Shown here: one piece after another, positions 9,236 to 16,201 of the stretch
How positions within the stretch are numbered: position 1 is the stretch's first letter
How the letters are laid out: every line of letters starts with the position of its first letter
From: Mycolicibacterium austroafricanum
Lineage (GTDB): Bacteria; Actinomycetota; Actinomycetes; Mycobacteriales; Mycobacteriaceae
DNA: 57,265 nt
Direction: 5' to 3'
Assembly (NCBI RefSeq): GCF_000612725.1
Contig: NZ_HG964457.1
Location: forward strand, 280,277-337,541
Notes under the pieces: model-generated
Databases searched by the model: none
Told to the model about the DNA's origin: nothing
The model's input: only the letters and a program-made list of their open reading frames with translations
Made by a program: the position numbers and the translations under genes

Positions 9236-10216
9236 ATGTTGAACGCAGGCCCGCTCAACCGAGAATCACTGACAACCGCCTGCGCGTTCGCGACCGCGGG
9301 CGTCCTGGTGTGCGGTTGCGTGGCCCCATCGATGGAGTCACGAAGCGTGCGGTCGGAAGTTCGTGTCGTCCAGTTGGCGTCGCGTTCGGCGACCGTGGCG
9401 GATCCGCTGGGCGGGCTCGTCGAATCCCTTCCCGACGCTGTCGGTGTGGACGCCGACGTTGTCGCCGCGGCCCTACGGCTGCCTACCGTCGATCCAGCGG
9501 ACGTCTCCGCCGCCGTCCCGCCGGTCCTGGCTTCGTTGTCAACCGATGAGATCACGGAAGTGACCGAAGCAAGCGTCGGTGGCCCGATGATTGCGACGCG
9601 CTTGATAAGTCTGTTGTTGCAGCCCCTTGTCTGGTTGGTGCAGGTGCTTCCGGACCCCCTCAAGCCGATCGCCGGCGGCTTCCTCTTCATGGCGACGTTT
9701 GTCGGTGGCGTTGTCGGGGCCGCGATCGACGCGGTGGTGGATCCGATCCTGAGGCTCTTCGGATTCGGAGCCTTGGCGGCTGCTCCGCTCGCTGCCGTGG
9801 AAGCGGTCGCGGGCGATCCTGCGGCCGACGATTCTGTGGTCGTGGCGGCGGAACCCGAAAACGCCACCTCCCAAACGATTACGGTGGTCGATGCAGAGTC
9901 GACGGAAGTCGCTGAAGGCGTGGAGGTCGCCGGCCTCGACGAGGCCGAGACCGAGGACGCGTCAACGCAATCGGAGTCTCCGCTGCAGGAGGAGGTCCCG
10001 TCGGATGCGGTGCACTCGGCTGATGATCTGACCGAGTCTGGTCTGACAGATCTGGATTCGACCGAGATCGACATCTCGGACGACCAGGCTGACGCCCAAG
10101 CGGCGCAACAGGAGTCCGAGGTGACCGCCGGCGACGACGGATCATCAGAAGCTGGGCGGGCGGCCGAAGACTCAACACCGTCGCCGGAGCCTTCCGGCGA
10201 CGTCGCTGATTCCTAG
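9236..10216 (+). CDS. Hypothetical exported protein with hydrophobic core and acidic C-terminal tail
   Basis: 326 residues from the ATG at 9236, preceded by GGAGAGG at proper spacing; an upstream in-frame ATG at 9179 lacks a clear ribosome binding site. Residues 12-31 are hydrophobic and may be a signal or anchor; LVCGC is not a proper lipobox. Residues 118-190 hold amphipathic and hydrophobic segments (LLLQPLVWLVQVLPDPLKP, then GGVVGAAIDAVVDPILRLF). From about residue 191 the protein is acidic and Ser/Thr-rich without structure. No domain is recognised. It converges on the IclR gene, and the tetranucleotide CTAG supplies overlapping TAG stops for both genes. Confidence 0.65.
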   Translation: MLNAGPLNRESLTTACAFATAGVLVCGCVAPSMESRSVRSEVRVVQLASRSATVADPLGGLVESLPDAVGVDADVVAAALRLPTVDPADVSAAVPPVLASLSTDEITEVTEASVGGPMIATRLISLLLQPLVWLVQVLPDPLKPIAGGFLFMATFVGGVVGAAIDAVVDPILRLFGFGALAAAPLAAVEAVAGDPAADDSVVVAAEPENATSQTITVVDAESTEVAEGVEVAGLDEAETEDASTQSESPLQEEVPSDAVHSADDLTESGLTDLDSTEIDISDDQADAQAAQQESEVTAGDDGSSEAGRAAEDSTPSPEPSGDVADS

Positions 10217-11163
10217 TGGTCCCGGTCTGGCCCTTTCCCGACTGTGTGCGGCCAGCTTGTCGGTCGAGCGCCACCCAGTTGTGCCGTCACCGCATCTGCG
10301 GTGCCGATCAAGGCCTTGGCGCGCTCACGGATCTCGTTGTCCGTCAACGCCTTACCGATGTGCATCGAGGCCACCATCACCTGGCGGCCATAGTGATCGA
10401 AGACGGGTGCGGAGATCACGCTGATGTCATGCCGCTTGCGGCCGGGCTTCTCGTCGGGCAGGTACACCCGTTCGCCGATGTCGGAGACCAACTCGCCGAG
10501 CAGCGCCCGCAGCTCGTCGGGCAGGGTGCTCGACATCCCTGCCATGAGCGAATACAGCCGGCGGCCCCCGGGGGTGAGCCGCTCGACGAGGTAGCCGTCG
10601 GCGCGACATCGTCGGATCACCCGGTGCAGCCGGTCGGGATCGGTGCGTGAAGGGTGCAACGGCACCGTCGGCTCCATGGCCAGCCAATCGCGCACGGCTT
10701 CGTCGTCCCACAGCACGAACATCAGTCCGACCGGTGGGGCGAACGGGTAGCTCTGACCCACCTCGACGCCGGGTCGGGCGCCGACGGGAGCCACCAGGTC
10801 CAGCAGCGTGATGCGGTCGTCGACCACGGCAGACAGCGCGGCGGTGGCGCCGAACCGGGTCGACAGGCGGCGCAACTGTTCGCGCGCAGCCGGGCTGACC
10901 CGCATCGACTCCTGGGCCTTGTGTCCCAGAGTGATCAACGAGGGGCCCAGCCGGTAGGTCTTGTCTGCGGGGTCGCGCACCAGGTATCCCGCGTCGCGCA
11001 GTGACGTGACGATGCCCAGACAGGTCGGCTTGGTCAGATCGACCCGGCGGGCCAGCTCGGACACCCCGAAGCGCTCCTGCGGGTGGCGGGCCAGGAAGTC
11101 GAGGACCCGCACCACCCGGTCAGTCGGTGGTGAGGCGCGTCCCGGTGCCGGCGGTTCGGACAT
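10213..11163 (-). CDS. IclR-family transcriptional regulator
   Basis: 316 residues. An N-terminal winged helix-turn-helix (VRVLDFLARHPQERFGVSEL followed by ARRVDLTKPTCLGIV, residues ~18-55) precedes an IclR effector-binding domain with ISAPVFDHYGRQVMVASMHI near the C-terminus. It is divergent from the Rv3531c-like operon, and the 85-base spacer holds a perfect 22-bp palindrome of IclR-operator type next to a KstR operator. The likely targets are its own gene and that operon. The ligand is unknown; steroid or aromatic acids are plausible from context only. Confidence 0.88.
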   Translation of the reverse strand: MSEPPAPGRASPPTDRVVRVLDFLARHPQERFGVSELARRVDLTKPTCLGIVTSLRDAGYLVRDPADKTYRLGPSLITLGHKAQESMRVSPAAREQLRRLSTRFGATAALSAVVDDRITLLDLVAPVGARPGVEVGQSYPFAPPVGLMFVLWDDEAVRDWLAMEPTVPLHPSRTDPDRLHRVIRRCRADGYLVERLTPGGRRLYSLMAGMSSTLPDELRALLGELVSDIGERVYLPDEKPGRKRHDISVISAPVFDHYGRQVMVASMHIGKALTDNEIRERAKALIGTADAVTAQLGGARPTSWPHTVGKGPDRDH

Positions 11164-11178
11164 GGCAGCAGACTACCA

Positions 11179-11200
11179 ACCGTTCCATATATGGAACGGT
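11179..11200. promoter_or_regulatory. Perfect 22-bp palindrome, probable IclR operator
   Basis: The half site ACCGTTCCATA is followed by its exact complement TATGGAACGGT. The core TTCCATATATGGAA resembles operators of the IclR family. It starts 16 bases upstream of the IclR ATG and lies 23 bases before the KstR operator, so it could serve both divergent promoters. Confidence 0.7.
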
Positions 11201-11223
11201 GTGGTCGATATATTGACTCCGGA

Positions 11224-11241
11224 TAGAACGCGTTCTAGTTT
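11224..11241 (+). promoter_or_regulatory. KstR operator and overlapping -10 box of the Rv3531c-like operon
   Basis: TAGAACGCGTTCTA (11224-11237) is a perfect palindromic KstR site. Its last two bases begin TAGTTT (11236-11241), a TANNNT -10 box seven bases before the GTG at 11249. Bound repressor would cover the -10 of a leaderless promoter. Confidence 0.82.
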
Positions 11242-11248
11242 TGGGGCT

Positions 11249-12376
11249 GTGTTCACGCAGCCGCTGGCCGAGGCCATCGCCGAGGCCGAGAAACTCGTCG
11301 CCGCCGCCCCGTTCATCGAATCCGAGGCGGACCTGCTCGAGGGGCTGCAGTATCTGGCCGGCTGCGTCGCGGCGTGCACGCACGTCGCGTTCGACTACGA
11401 CCGCGACCACCCCTTCCTGCACAGCGGCACCGGCCCGTTTACCAAGATGGGTCTCGACAACCCCGACACCATGTACTTCGGCACCCGTGTGCAGCCCGGC
11501 CACGAGTACGTGGTCACCGGCAGGCGCGGCACCACCACCGACGTCAGCTTCCAGCTTCTCGGCGGCGAATACACCGACGAGGTGGTCCCGGACAGCGAGA
11601 CGGCGTTCGACGACCGCAAGCTCGACATCGCCGCCGACGGCACCTTCGAATGGCGGTTCACCCCCAAGGTGCCGTCCCAGCTCGTCATCCGCGAGGTCTA
11701 CAACGACTGGTCCGCCCAGCGCGGCACCTTCGCGATCGCGCGCACCGACACCGCGGGCACCGCACCGCCGCCGCTGACGCGCGAGCTCATCGAGAAGCGC
11801 TACGCCGTCGCCGGGAAGCAGCTGGTGCAGCGCGTCAAGACGTGGTTGCAGTTTCCTCAGTGGTTCTACAACGACACCCAGCCGAACTCGATGGTGGCGC
11901 CCCGGCTCACCCCCGGCGGGCTGGCCACCCAGTACTCGTCGGCGGGACAGTTCGATCTCGCCGAGGATCAGGCGCTGATCATCACGCTTCCGGTCACCGA
12001 CGCGCCCTACCTCGGGTTCCAGCTGGGCAGCCTCTGGTACATCTCGCTGGACTACATCAACCACCAGACGTCGTTGAACGGCACTCAGGCGCAGGCGGAC
12101 CCGGACGGCATGATCCGTATCGTCGTCGCCGACCGCAATCCCGGCGTGACGAACTGGGTGGAGACACTCGGGCACCGCAAGGGCTTCCTGCAGTTCCGCT
12201 GGCAGCGGGTGTCGCGTGAGCTGACGCCCGCCGACGGGCCGACCGTGGAGCTGGTCGACATCGACAAGGTCGCCGCGGCACTGCCGTACTACGAATTCAA
12301 CACGATCTCGGAACAGGACTGGCGGGCGCGGATAGCGCTGCGCCAGAAGCAGATCGGCGAAAGAATGGTGGGTTGA
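11249..12376 (+). CDS. Conserved protein of the sterol regulon, Rv3531c orthologue
   Basis: 375 residues from the GTG at 11249, a leaderless start seven bases after a TAGTTT -10 box; upstream extensions would run through the operator. No catalytic motif is recognised with confidence. The sequence is soluble and rich in aromatic residues (FPQWFYNDTQPN, LGSLWYISLDYINHQ) and lacks a signal peptide. Position and operator match Rv3531c, a KstR-regulated gene of unknown biochemical role. It may resemble DUF1214-type proteins, but this is unproven. First gene of a three-gene operon with an SDR and a sulfotransferase-like protein. Confidence 0.8.
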   Translation: MFTQPLAEAIAEAEKLVAAAPFIESEADLLEGLQYLAGCVAACTHVAFDYDRDHPFLHSGTGPFTKMGLDNPDTMYFGTRVQPGHEYVVTGRRGTTTDVSFQLLGGEYTDEVVPDSETAFDDRKLDIAADGTFEWRFTPKVPSQLVIREVYNDWSAQRGTFAIARTDTAGTAPPPLTRELIEKRYAVAGKQLVQRVKTWLQFPQWFYNDTQPNSMVAPRLTPGGLATQYSSAGQFDLAEDQALIITLPVTDAPYLGFQLGSLWYISLDYINHQTSLNGTQAQADPDGMIRIVVADRNPGVTNWVETLGHRKGFLQFRWQRVSRELTPADGPTVELVDIDKVAAALPYYEFNTISEQDWRARIALRQKQIGERMVG

Positions 12377-12377
12377 G

Positions 12378-13163
12378 ATGGCCTTCGGGCTTCTGCGGGA
12401 CAAAGTTGTCGTCATCAGCGGTGTCGGGCCGGCGCTCGGCACCACACTGGCACGGCGCTGCGCCGAGGAAGGCGCCGACCTGGTGCTCGCCGCGCGAACC
12501 GTCGAGCGACTCGACGACGTCGCCCGGCAGATCACCGACCTCGGTCGGCGGGCGGTGTCGGTGGGCACGGACATCACCGACGAGGCGCAGGTGAACAACC
12601 TGGTCGACGAGTCGCTCAAGGCGTACGGCAAGGTCGACGTGTTGATCAACAACGCCTTCCGGGTGCCGTCGATGAAGCCGTTCGCCGACACCACGTTCGA
12701 GCACATGCGCGACGCGATCGAGCTGACGGTGTTCGGCGCGCTGCGCATGGTGCAGGCCTTCAGCCCGGCGCTGGCCGAGGCCAACGGCGCGGTCGTGAAC
12801 GTCAACTCGATGGTGGTCCGGCACTCCCAGGCCAAGTACGGCGCCTACAAGATGGCCAAGTCGGCGCTGCTGGCGATGTCGCAGACGCTTGCCACCGAGT
12901 TGGGGGAGCAGGGTATCCGGGTGAATTCGGTGCTGCCCGGCTATATCTGGGGCGGAACACTGGAGTCCTACTTCACCCACCAGGCCGGTAAGTACGGCAC
13001 CACCGTCGAGGAGATCTACAAGGCCACCGCGGCGGCGTCGGACCTCAAGCGGCTGCCCACCGAGGACGAGGTGGCCTCGGCCATCCTGTTCATGGCCAGC
13101 GATCTGTCAAGCGGAATCACCGGCCAGGCCCTCGACGTCAACTGCGGGGAGTTCAAGGCGTGA
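12378..13163 (+). CDS. Short-chain dehydrogenase/reductase, Rv3530c orthologue
   Basis: 261 residues. The N-terminal nucleotide-binding region is VVISGVGPALGTTLARR, a variant of TGxxxGxG; INNAF corresponds to the NNAG motif, and YGAYKMAK supplies the Tyr-x3-Lys active site. DVNCGEF ends the Rossmann fold as in classical SDRs. It begins one base after the Rv3531c-like stop and overlaps the next gene by four bases. By context it oxidises or reduces a hydroxy/keto group on a steroid intermediate; the substrate is unknown. Confidence 0.85.
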   Translation: MAFGLLRDKVVVISGVGPALGTTLARRCAEEGADLVLAARTVERLDDVARQITDLGRRAVSVGTDITDEAQVNNLVDESLKAYGKVDVLINNAFRVPSMKPFADTTFEHMRDAIELTVFGALRMVQAFSPALAEANGAVVNVNSMVVRHSQAKYGAYKMAKSALLAMSQTLATELGEQGIRVNSVLPGYIWGGTLESYFTHQAGKYGTTVEEIYKATAAASDLKRLPTEDEVASAILFMASDLSSGITGQALDVNCGEFKA

Positions 13164-14305
13164 CCCCCCGCACCGACGTCGGCACCGTCGAGGACCTGCA
13201 CGCCTCGGCCGTGAAGGCCTGCGGCCTCGATGATTTCGGCTCTGACGACGACAACTACCGTGAGGCGCTCGGCGTCCTTCTCGAGTCCTACCGGCGTGAT
13301 GCCGATCTGACCGAGCTCGGCAGCAAGATGCAGAGGTTCTTCGTCCGCAACGCACTGGTCGCCCGGTTGGTCTCCGAGGCGGCGTTCAAGCAGTACCCCG
13401 AACACGCCGACGTGGCGATCGAGCGGCCGATCTTCGTCACCGGGCTGCCACGCACCGGGACGACGGCCGTACACCGCCTGCTGGCCGCCGACCCCCGCCA
13501 TCAGGGTCTTGAGCTGTGGTTGGCGGAGTTCCCGCAGCCCCGCCCGCCACGCGAAACCTGGTCGCAGAACCCGGTTTTCCAGGCACTCGACGCGCAGTTC
13601 ACCAAGGCCCACGAGGAGAACCCGGATTACACCGGTCTGCATTTCATGACGGCAGACGAGGTGGAGGAGTGCTGGCAGCTGCTGCGGCAGTCGCTGCACT
13701 CGGTGTCCTACGAGACGCTGGCCCATGTGCCCACGTACTCGCAATGGCTGGCGCGCCAGGACTGGACGAAGTCGTATCAGCGGCACCGGCGCAACCTGCA
13801 GCTGATCGGGCTCAACGACCGCGAGAAGCGTTGGGTGCTCAAGAATCCCAGCCACCTGTTCGCGCTGGACGCGCTGATGGCGACCTACCCGGACGCCCTG
13901 GTGGTGCAGTGCCACCGGCCGGCCGAGACCATCATGGCCTCGATGTGCTCACTGGCCCAGCACACCACCGAGGGCTGGTCGAACACGTTCGTCGGCGACG
14001 TCATCGGCGCCGACTCGATGGAGACCTGGTCGCGTGGGCTCGAACTGTTCAATGCCGAACGCGCCAAACATGATCCGGCCCAGTTCTACGACCTGGACTA
14101 CTTCGCGCTGATCAAGGATCCGATCGGTGCGGTCGGGGACATCTACCGCTCTTTCGGTATCGACTTCCCTGATGCCGCGCGCGCGGCGATGACCGCGACC
14201 CACGAGGAGAGCAAGAAGGGTCCCCGTGCCCCGAAGCACACCTATTCGCTGAGCGATTACGGCCTGACCGACGAACAGGTCAAGGAGCGCTTCAAGGGAC
14301 TCTAG
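13160..14305 (+). CDS. Sulfotransferase-like protein, Rv3529c orthologue
   Basis: 381 residues. FVTGLPRTGTTAVHRLLAAD (about residues 92-111) is the 5'-phosphosulfate-binding P-loop of the sulfotransferase superfamily; CHRPAETIMASM (about 252-263) resembles the 3'-phosphate-binding region. The reaction here is not established; known relatives transfer sulfate from PAPS to hydroxyls. It closes the KstR/IclR-flanked operon. Its stop codon TAG (14303-14305) is the TCTAGA of a tandem hairpin repeat that extends beyond the gene. Confidence 0.82.
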   Translation: MTPRTDVGTVEDLHASAVKACGLDDFGSDDDNYREALGVLLESYRRDADLTELGSKMQRFFVRNALVARLVSEAAFKQYPEHADVAIERPIFVTGLPRTGTTAVHRLLAADPRHQGLELWLAEFPQPRPPRETWSQNPVFQALDAQFTKAHEENPDYTGLHFMTADEVEECWQLLRQSLHSVSYETLAHVPTYSQWLARQDWTKSYQRHRRNLQLIGLNDREKRWVLKNPSHLFALDALMATYPDALVVQCHRPAETIMASMCSLAQHTTEGWSNTFVGDVIGADSMETWSRGLELFNAERAKHDPAQFYDLDYFALIKDPIGAVGDIYRSFGIDFPDAARAAMTATHEESKKGPRAPKHTYSLSDYGLTDEQVKERFKGL

Positions 14306-14369
14306 ACGGCTCGCCGTCGTGGACTCTAGACGGCTCGCCGTCGTGGCCTCTAGACGGCTCGGCCGTCGT
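14297..14369. repeat. Three tandem 24-25 bp hairpin repeats between convergent genes
   Basis: Two exact 24-bp copies (14297-14320 and 14321-14344) and a third with one inserted G (14345-14369) each contain TCTAGACGGCTCGCCGTC, whose GACGGC/GCCGTC arms form a small stem-loop. A degenerate fourth copy follows. TCTAG in copy 1 stops the upstream gene, and TCTAA at 14374-14378 gives the stop of the converging gene. It probably acts as a bidirectional terminator. Confidence 0.75.
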
Positions 14370-14374
14370 GGTCT

Positions 14375-14833
14375 CTAACCGTCGCCCGGCGACGGCGCGC
14401 TGGAGTACTCCTCCAGGCAACCCTCGGCGACCGCATGTCTGATGCTGTCGGTCAGGCGCGGGCACGAGCGTTCGCGGGCGGGGTCGCCGCCGACTTCCCG
14501 GATCTCGGCGAAGTGGGCGCACCGTTGGGTCGCGTCGCTGGTCCACTGCACCGATGTGTGCGCCGGTCCGAGCTTCTTGACCTGCACCGACACGTGGCAG
14601 AAGCGGCAATCCACCGATGCCAGCCCGGCCGTCAGATAGCGCTCGCGGTCCCGCCGCGTGCCCTCCCGCACGGCCGCCGCCCGATCCGGGTCGGACGCGA
14701 AATCCGGGGCCTTGCGCCATGATCCGGGCCCGTCGCCCGCCGGAGTGTGGCCGTGTTCGTGCTCCTCGTCGTCGTGCCCGTGCAGTAGCAGCATCGACTT
14801 GGCGAGGCGGTCCACATCCGGTGCGTCGCTCAT
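14375..14833 (-). CDS. Hypothetical Cys/His-rich protein, Rv3527-like
   Basis: 152 residues. The N-terminus has an acidic, His-rich stretch (HGHDDEEHEHGH). The middle has VDCRFCHVSVQVKK with a CxxC pair, then RCAHF and SCPRL, which could bind zinc or iron. No named domain is recognised. It follows kshA by 31 bases on the same strand, as Rv3527 follows kshA in M. tuberculosis, and is probably co-transcribed with it from the KstR promoter at 16050. Function unknown; a metal-related accessory role is speculation. Confidence 0.7.
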   Translation of the reverse strand: MSDAPDVDRLAKSMLLLHGHDDEEHEHGHTPAGDGPGSWRKAPDFASDPDRAAAVREGTRRDRERYLTAGLASVDCRFCHVSVQVKKLGPAHTSVQWTSDATQRCAHFAEIREVGGDPARERSCPRLTDSIRHAVAEGCLEEYSSAPSPGDG

Positions 14834-14864
14834 GCGCGATCCGCTCCGCTTCTCGCTGGCCGGC

Positions 14865-16019
14865 TCATGTCGACTGCGTCTCGGTTTCCCTGGCCTTCAG
14901 GTTCTCCTCGACCTCGACGTTCCACTTCTGCACCGCAGCCGTGGTGTCGACTTCCATCTCGAACCGGTCGGTCATCTCGGGCGTCACGTCGGCGACATCG
15001 ACGTAGAACTGCTGATACCAGCGCCGCATCTGGTAGACCGCGCCGTCTTCCTCCACCAGCAGCGGATTGTCGATGCGGGTCTTGTGCTTCCAGATCTCGA
15101 CGTCCTGCATGAAGCCTTTGCTCACGCCGTCGGTGAACGCGTCGGCCAGCTTCTGGGTGGTGCCGTCGTCGAGGCCCTTGGGCTTCTCCACGATGACGCC
15201 CCACTGCAGCACGAAGGAATCCTGGGTCACCGGGTAGTGGCAGTTGATCAGGATCGATTCGGCCTTGAAGTCGCCGTACTTGTTGTGCAGCCAGTTGATC
15301 ATGAACGACGGCCCGAAGTAGCTGGCCTCGGAGTCCAGGGAGGCTTCCCCGTAGGCGGTGCCCATGTCGTTGACGTCGGGCCGGCCCACGTTGTGCAGGT
15401 ACTGGCTGGCGATGTGACCTTCGAAGACGTTCTTGAAGTAGGTCGGCAGCCCGAAGTGGATGTAGAAGAAGTGCGCCATGTCGGTGACGTTGTCGATGAT
15501 CTCGCGGCAGTTGGAGCCCTCGATGAGCAGCGTGTTCCACTTCCAGTCGGTCCACTCACCGCTGGACCACTCCGGGATCTCCGGGATGCGGACCTCCGGC
15601 TGGGGTGGATTGCCCTCGTGGTCGTGCCACACGAACAGCAGGCCGCCGCGCACGTCGGTGTGCCAGGCCCGTGTGCGGGCCAGGCGCGGAGTGCGCTTTG
15701 CGTAGGGGACCAGCTTGCACTTGCCGTCGCCGCCCCAGCGCCAGTCGTGGAACGGGCAGGCGACCTCGTCGCCCTTGATCTCGCCCTGGGCCAGGTTGCC
15801 GCCCATGTGCCTGCAGTAGCCGTCGAGAACGTTGAGCTCACCCTGCGAGTCGGCGAAGACCACCAGCATGGTGCCGAAGATCTCGATGCCGTGCGGTTTC
15901 CCGTCCAGGAAGTTCTTCACCGGACCCAGGCAGTGCCAACCCCTGGCGTACCGGTCGGGCAGCGCTCCGGTGTCGATCTCGCGAATATGTGCGGTTCCCG
16001 CAGATGCCTCGGTGCTCAC
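14865..16019 (-). CDS. kshA: 3-ketosteroid 9-alpha-hydroxylase, oxygenase subunit
   Basis: 384 residues, GTG start after GGGGAGG. The Rieske [2Fe-2S] ligands are Cys69-x-His71 and Cys88-x2-His91 (GYCRHMGG, ACPFHDW). The mononuclear iron site is in NVTDMAHFFYIH, with His183 and His188. It hydroxylates C9 of androstenedione-type steroids; with KstD this opens ring B. The reductase partner KshB is not in this window. Residues 65-107 are encoded by a DNA tract nearly identical to the second kshA at 30588-31718. Transcribed from the KstR operator at 16050-16063. Confidence 0.93.
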   Translation of the reverse strand: MSTEASAGTAHIREIDTGALPDRYARGWHCLGPVKNFLDGKPHGIEIFGTMLVVFADSQGELNVLDGYCRHMGGNLAQGEIKGDEVACPFHDWRWGGDGKCKLVPYAKRTPRLARTRAWHTDVRGGLLFVWHDHEGNPPQPEVRIPEIPEWSSGEWTDWKWNTLLIEGSNCREIIDNVTDMAHFFYIHFGLPTYFKNVFEGHIASQYLHNVGRPDVNDMGTAYGEASLDSEASYFGPSFMINWLHNKYGDFKAESILINCHYPVTQDSFVLQWGVIVEKPKGLDDGTTQKLADAFTDGVSKGFMQDVEIWKHKTRIDNPLLVEEDGAVYQMRRWYQQFYVDVADVTPEMTDRFEMEVDTTAAVQKWNVEVEENLKARETETQST

Positions 16020-16049
16020 CTCTGGGCCTCCCCAATCTCGGCTTCTAAC

Positions 16050-16063
16050 TAGAACACGTTACA
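16050..16063. promoter_or_regulatory. KstR-type operator upstream of kshA
   Basis: TAGAACACGTTACA fits TNNAACNNGTTNNA, 31 bases upstream of the kshA GTG. On the kshA strand the operator leads into TTCTAGTTAG, the likely -10 region. Confidence 0.82.
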
Positions 16064-16158
16064 GTTTTGCCTCCCGCCGGGCAATCCGTCGCCGCTCACC
16101 TGCGCGAAATGTTGCCTTCGCCACCTCTGTGGCGGGGATACCCACTTGTTGGCGCCTA

Positions 16159-16178
16159 TATAGTGGACACAATGTCCA
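16159..16178 (+). promoter_or_regulatory. -10 box and palindromic operator of the MFS/TetR operon
   Basis: TATAGT (16159-16164) is a -10 box. TGGACA-CAA-TGTCCA (16164-16178) is a perfect palindrome with a three-base spacer, over the predicted transcription start. The TetR-family protein encoded at the end of this operon is the natural candidate to bind it (inference). Confidence 0.6.
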
Positions 16179-16201
16179 GTATTTTGAGGTCGGTCCGGTG
16201 A
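16172..16201 (+). CDS. Putative leaderless nine-codon leader peptide
   Basis: ATG at 16172 lies seven bases after TATAGT, the spacing of a leaderless start, and opens a nine-residue frame, MSSILRSVR. Its TGA (16199-16201) overlaps the GTG start (16198-16200) of the MFS gene as GTGA, the usual arrangement for translational coupling. It also runs through half of the operator palindrome. Translation is unproven. Confidence 0.4.
   Translation: MSSILRSVR

Noticed and set aside
14297..14369. CRISPR-like array
   Set aside because: The repeats are directly adjacent without spacers, only three copies exist, and no cas gene is present; a tandem terminator repeat fits.
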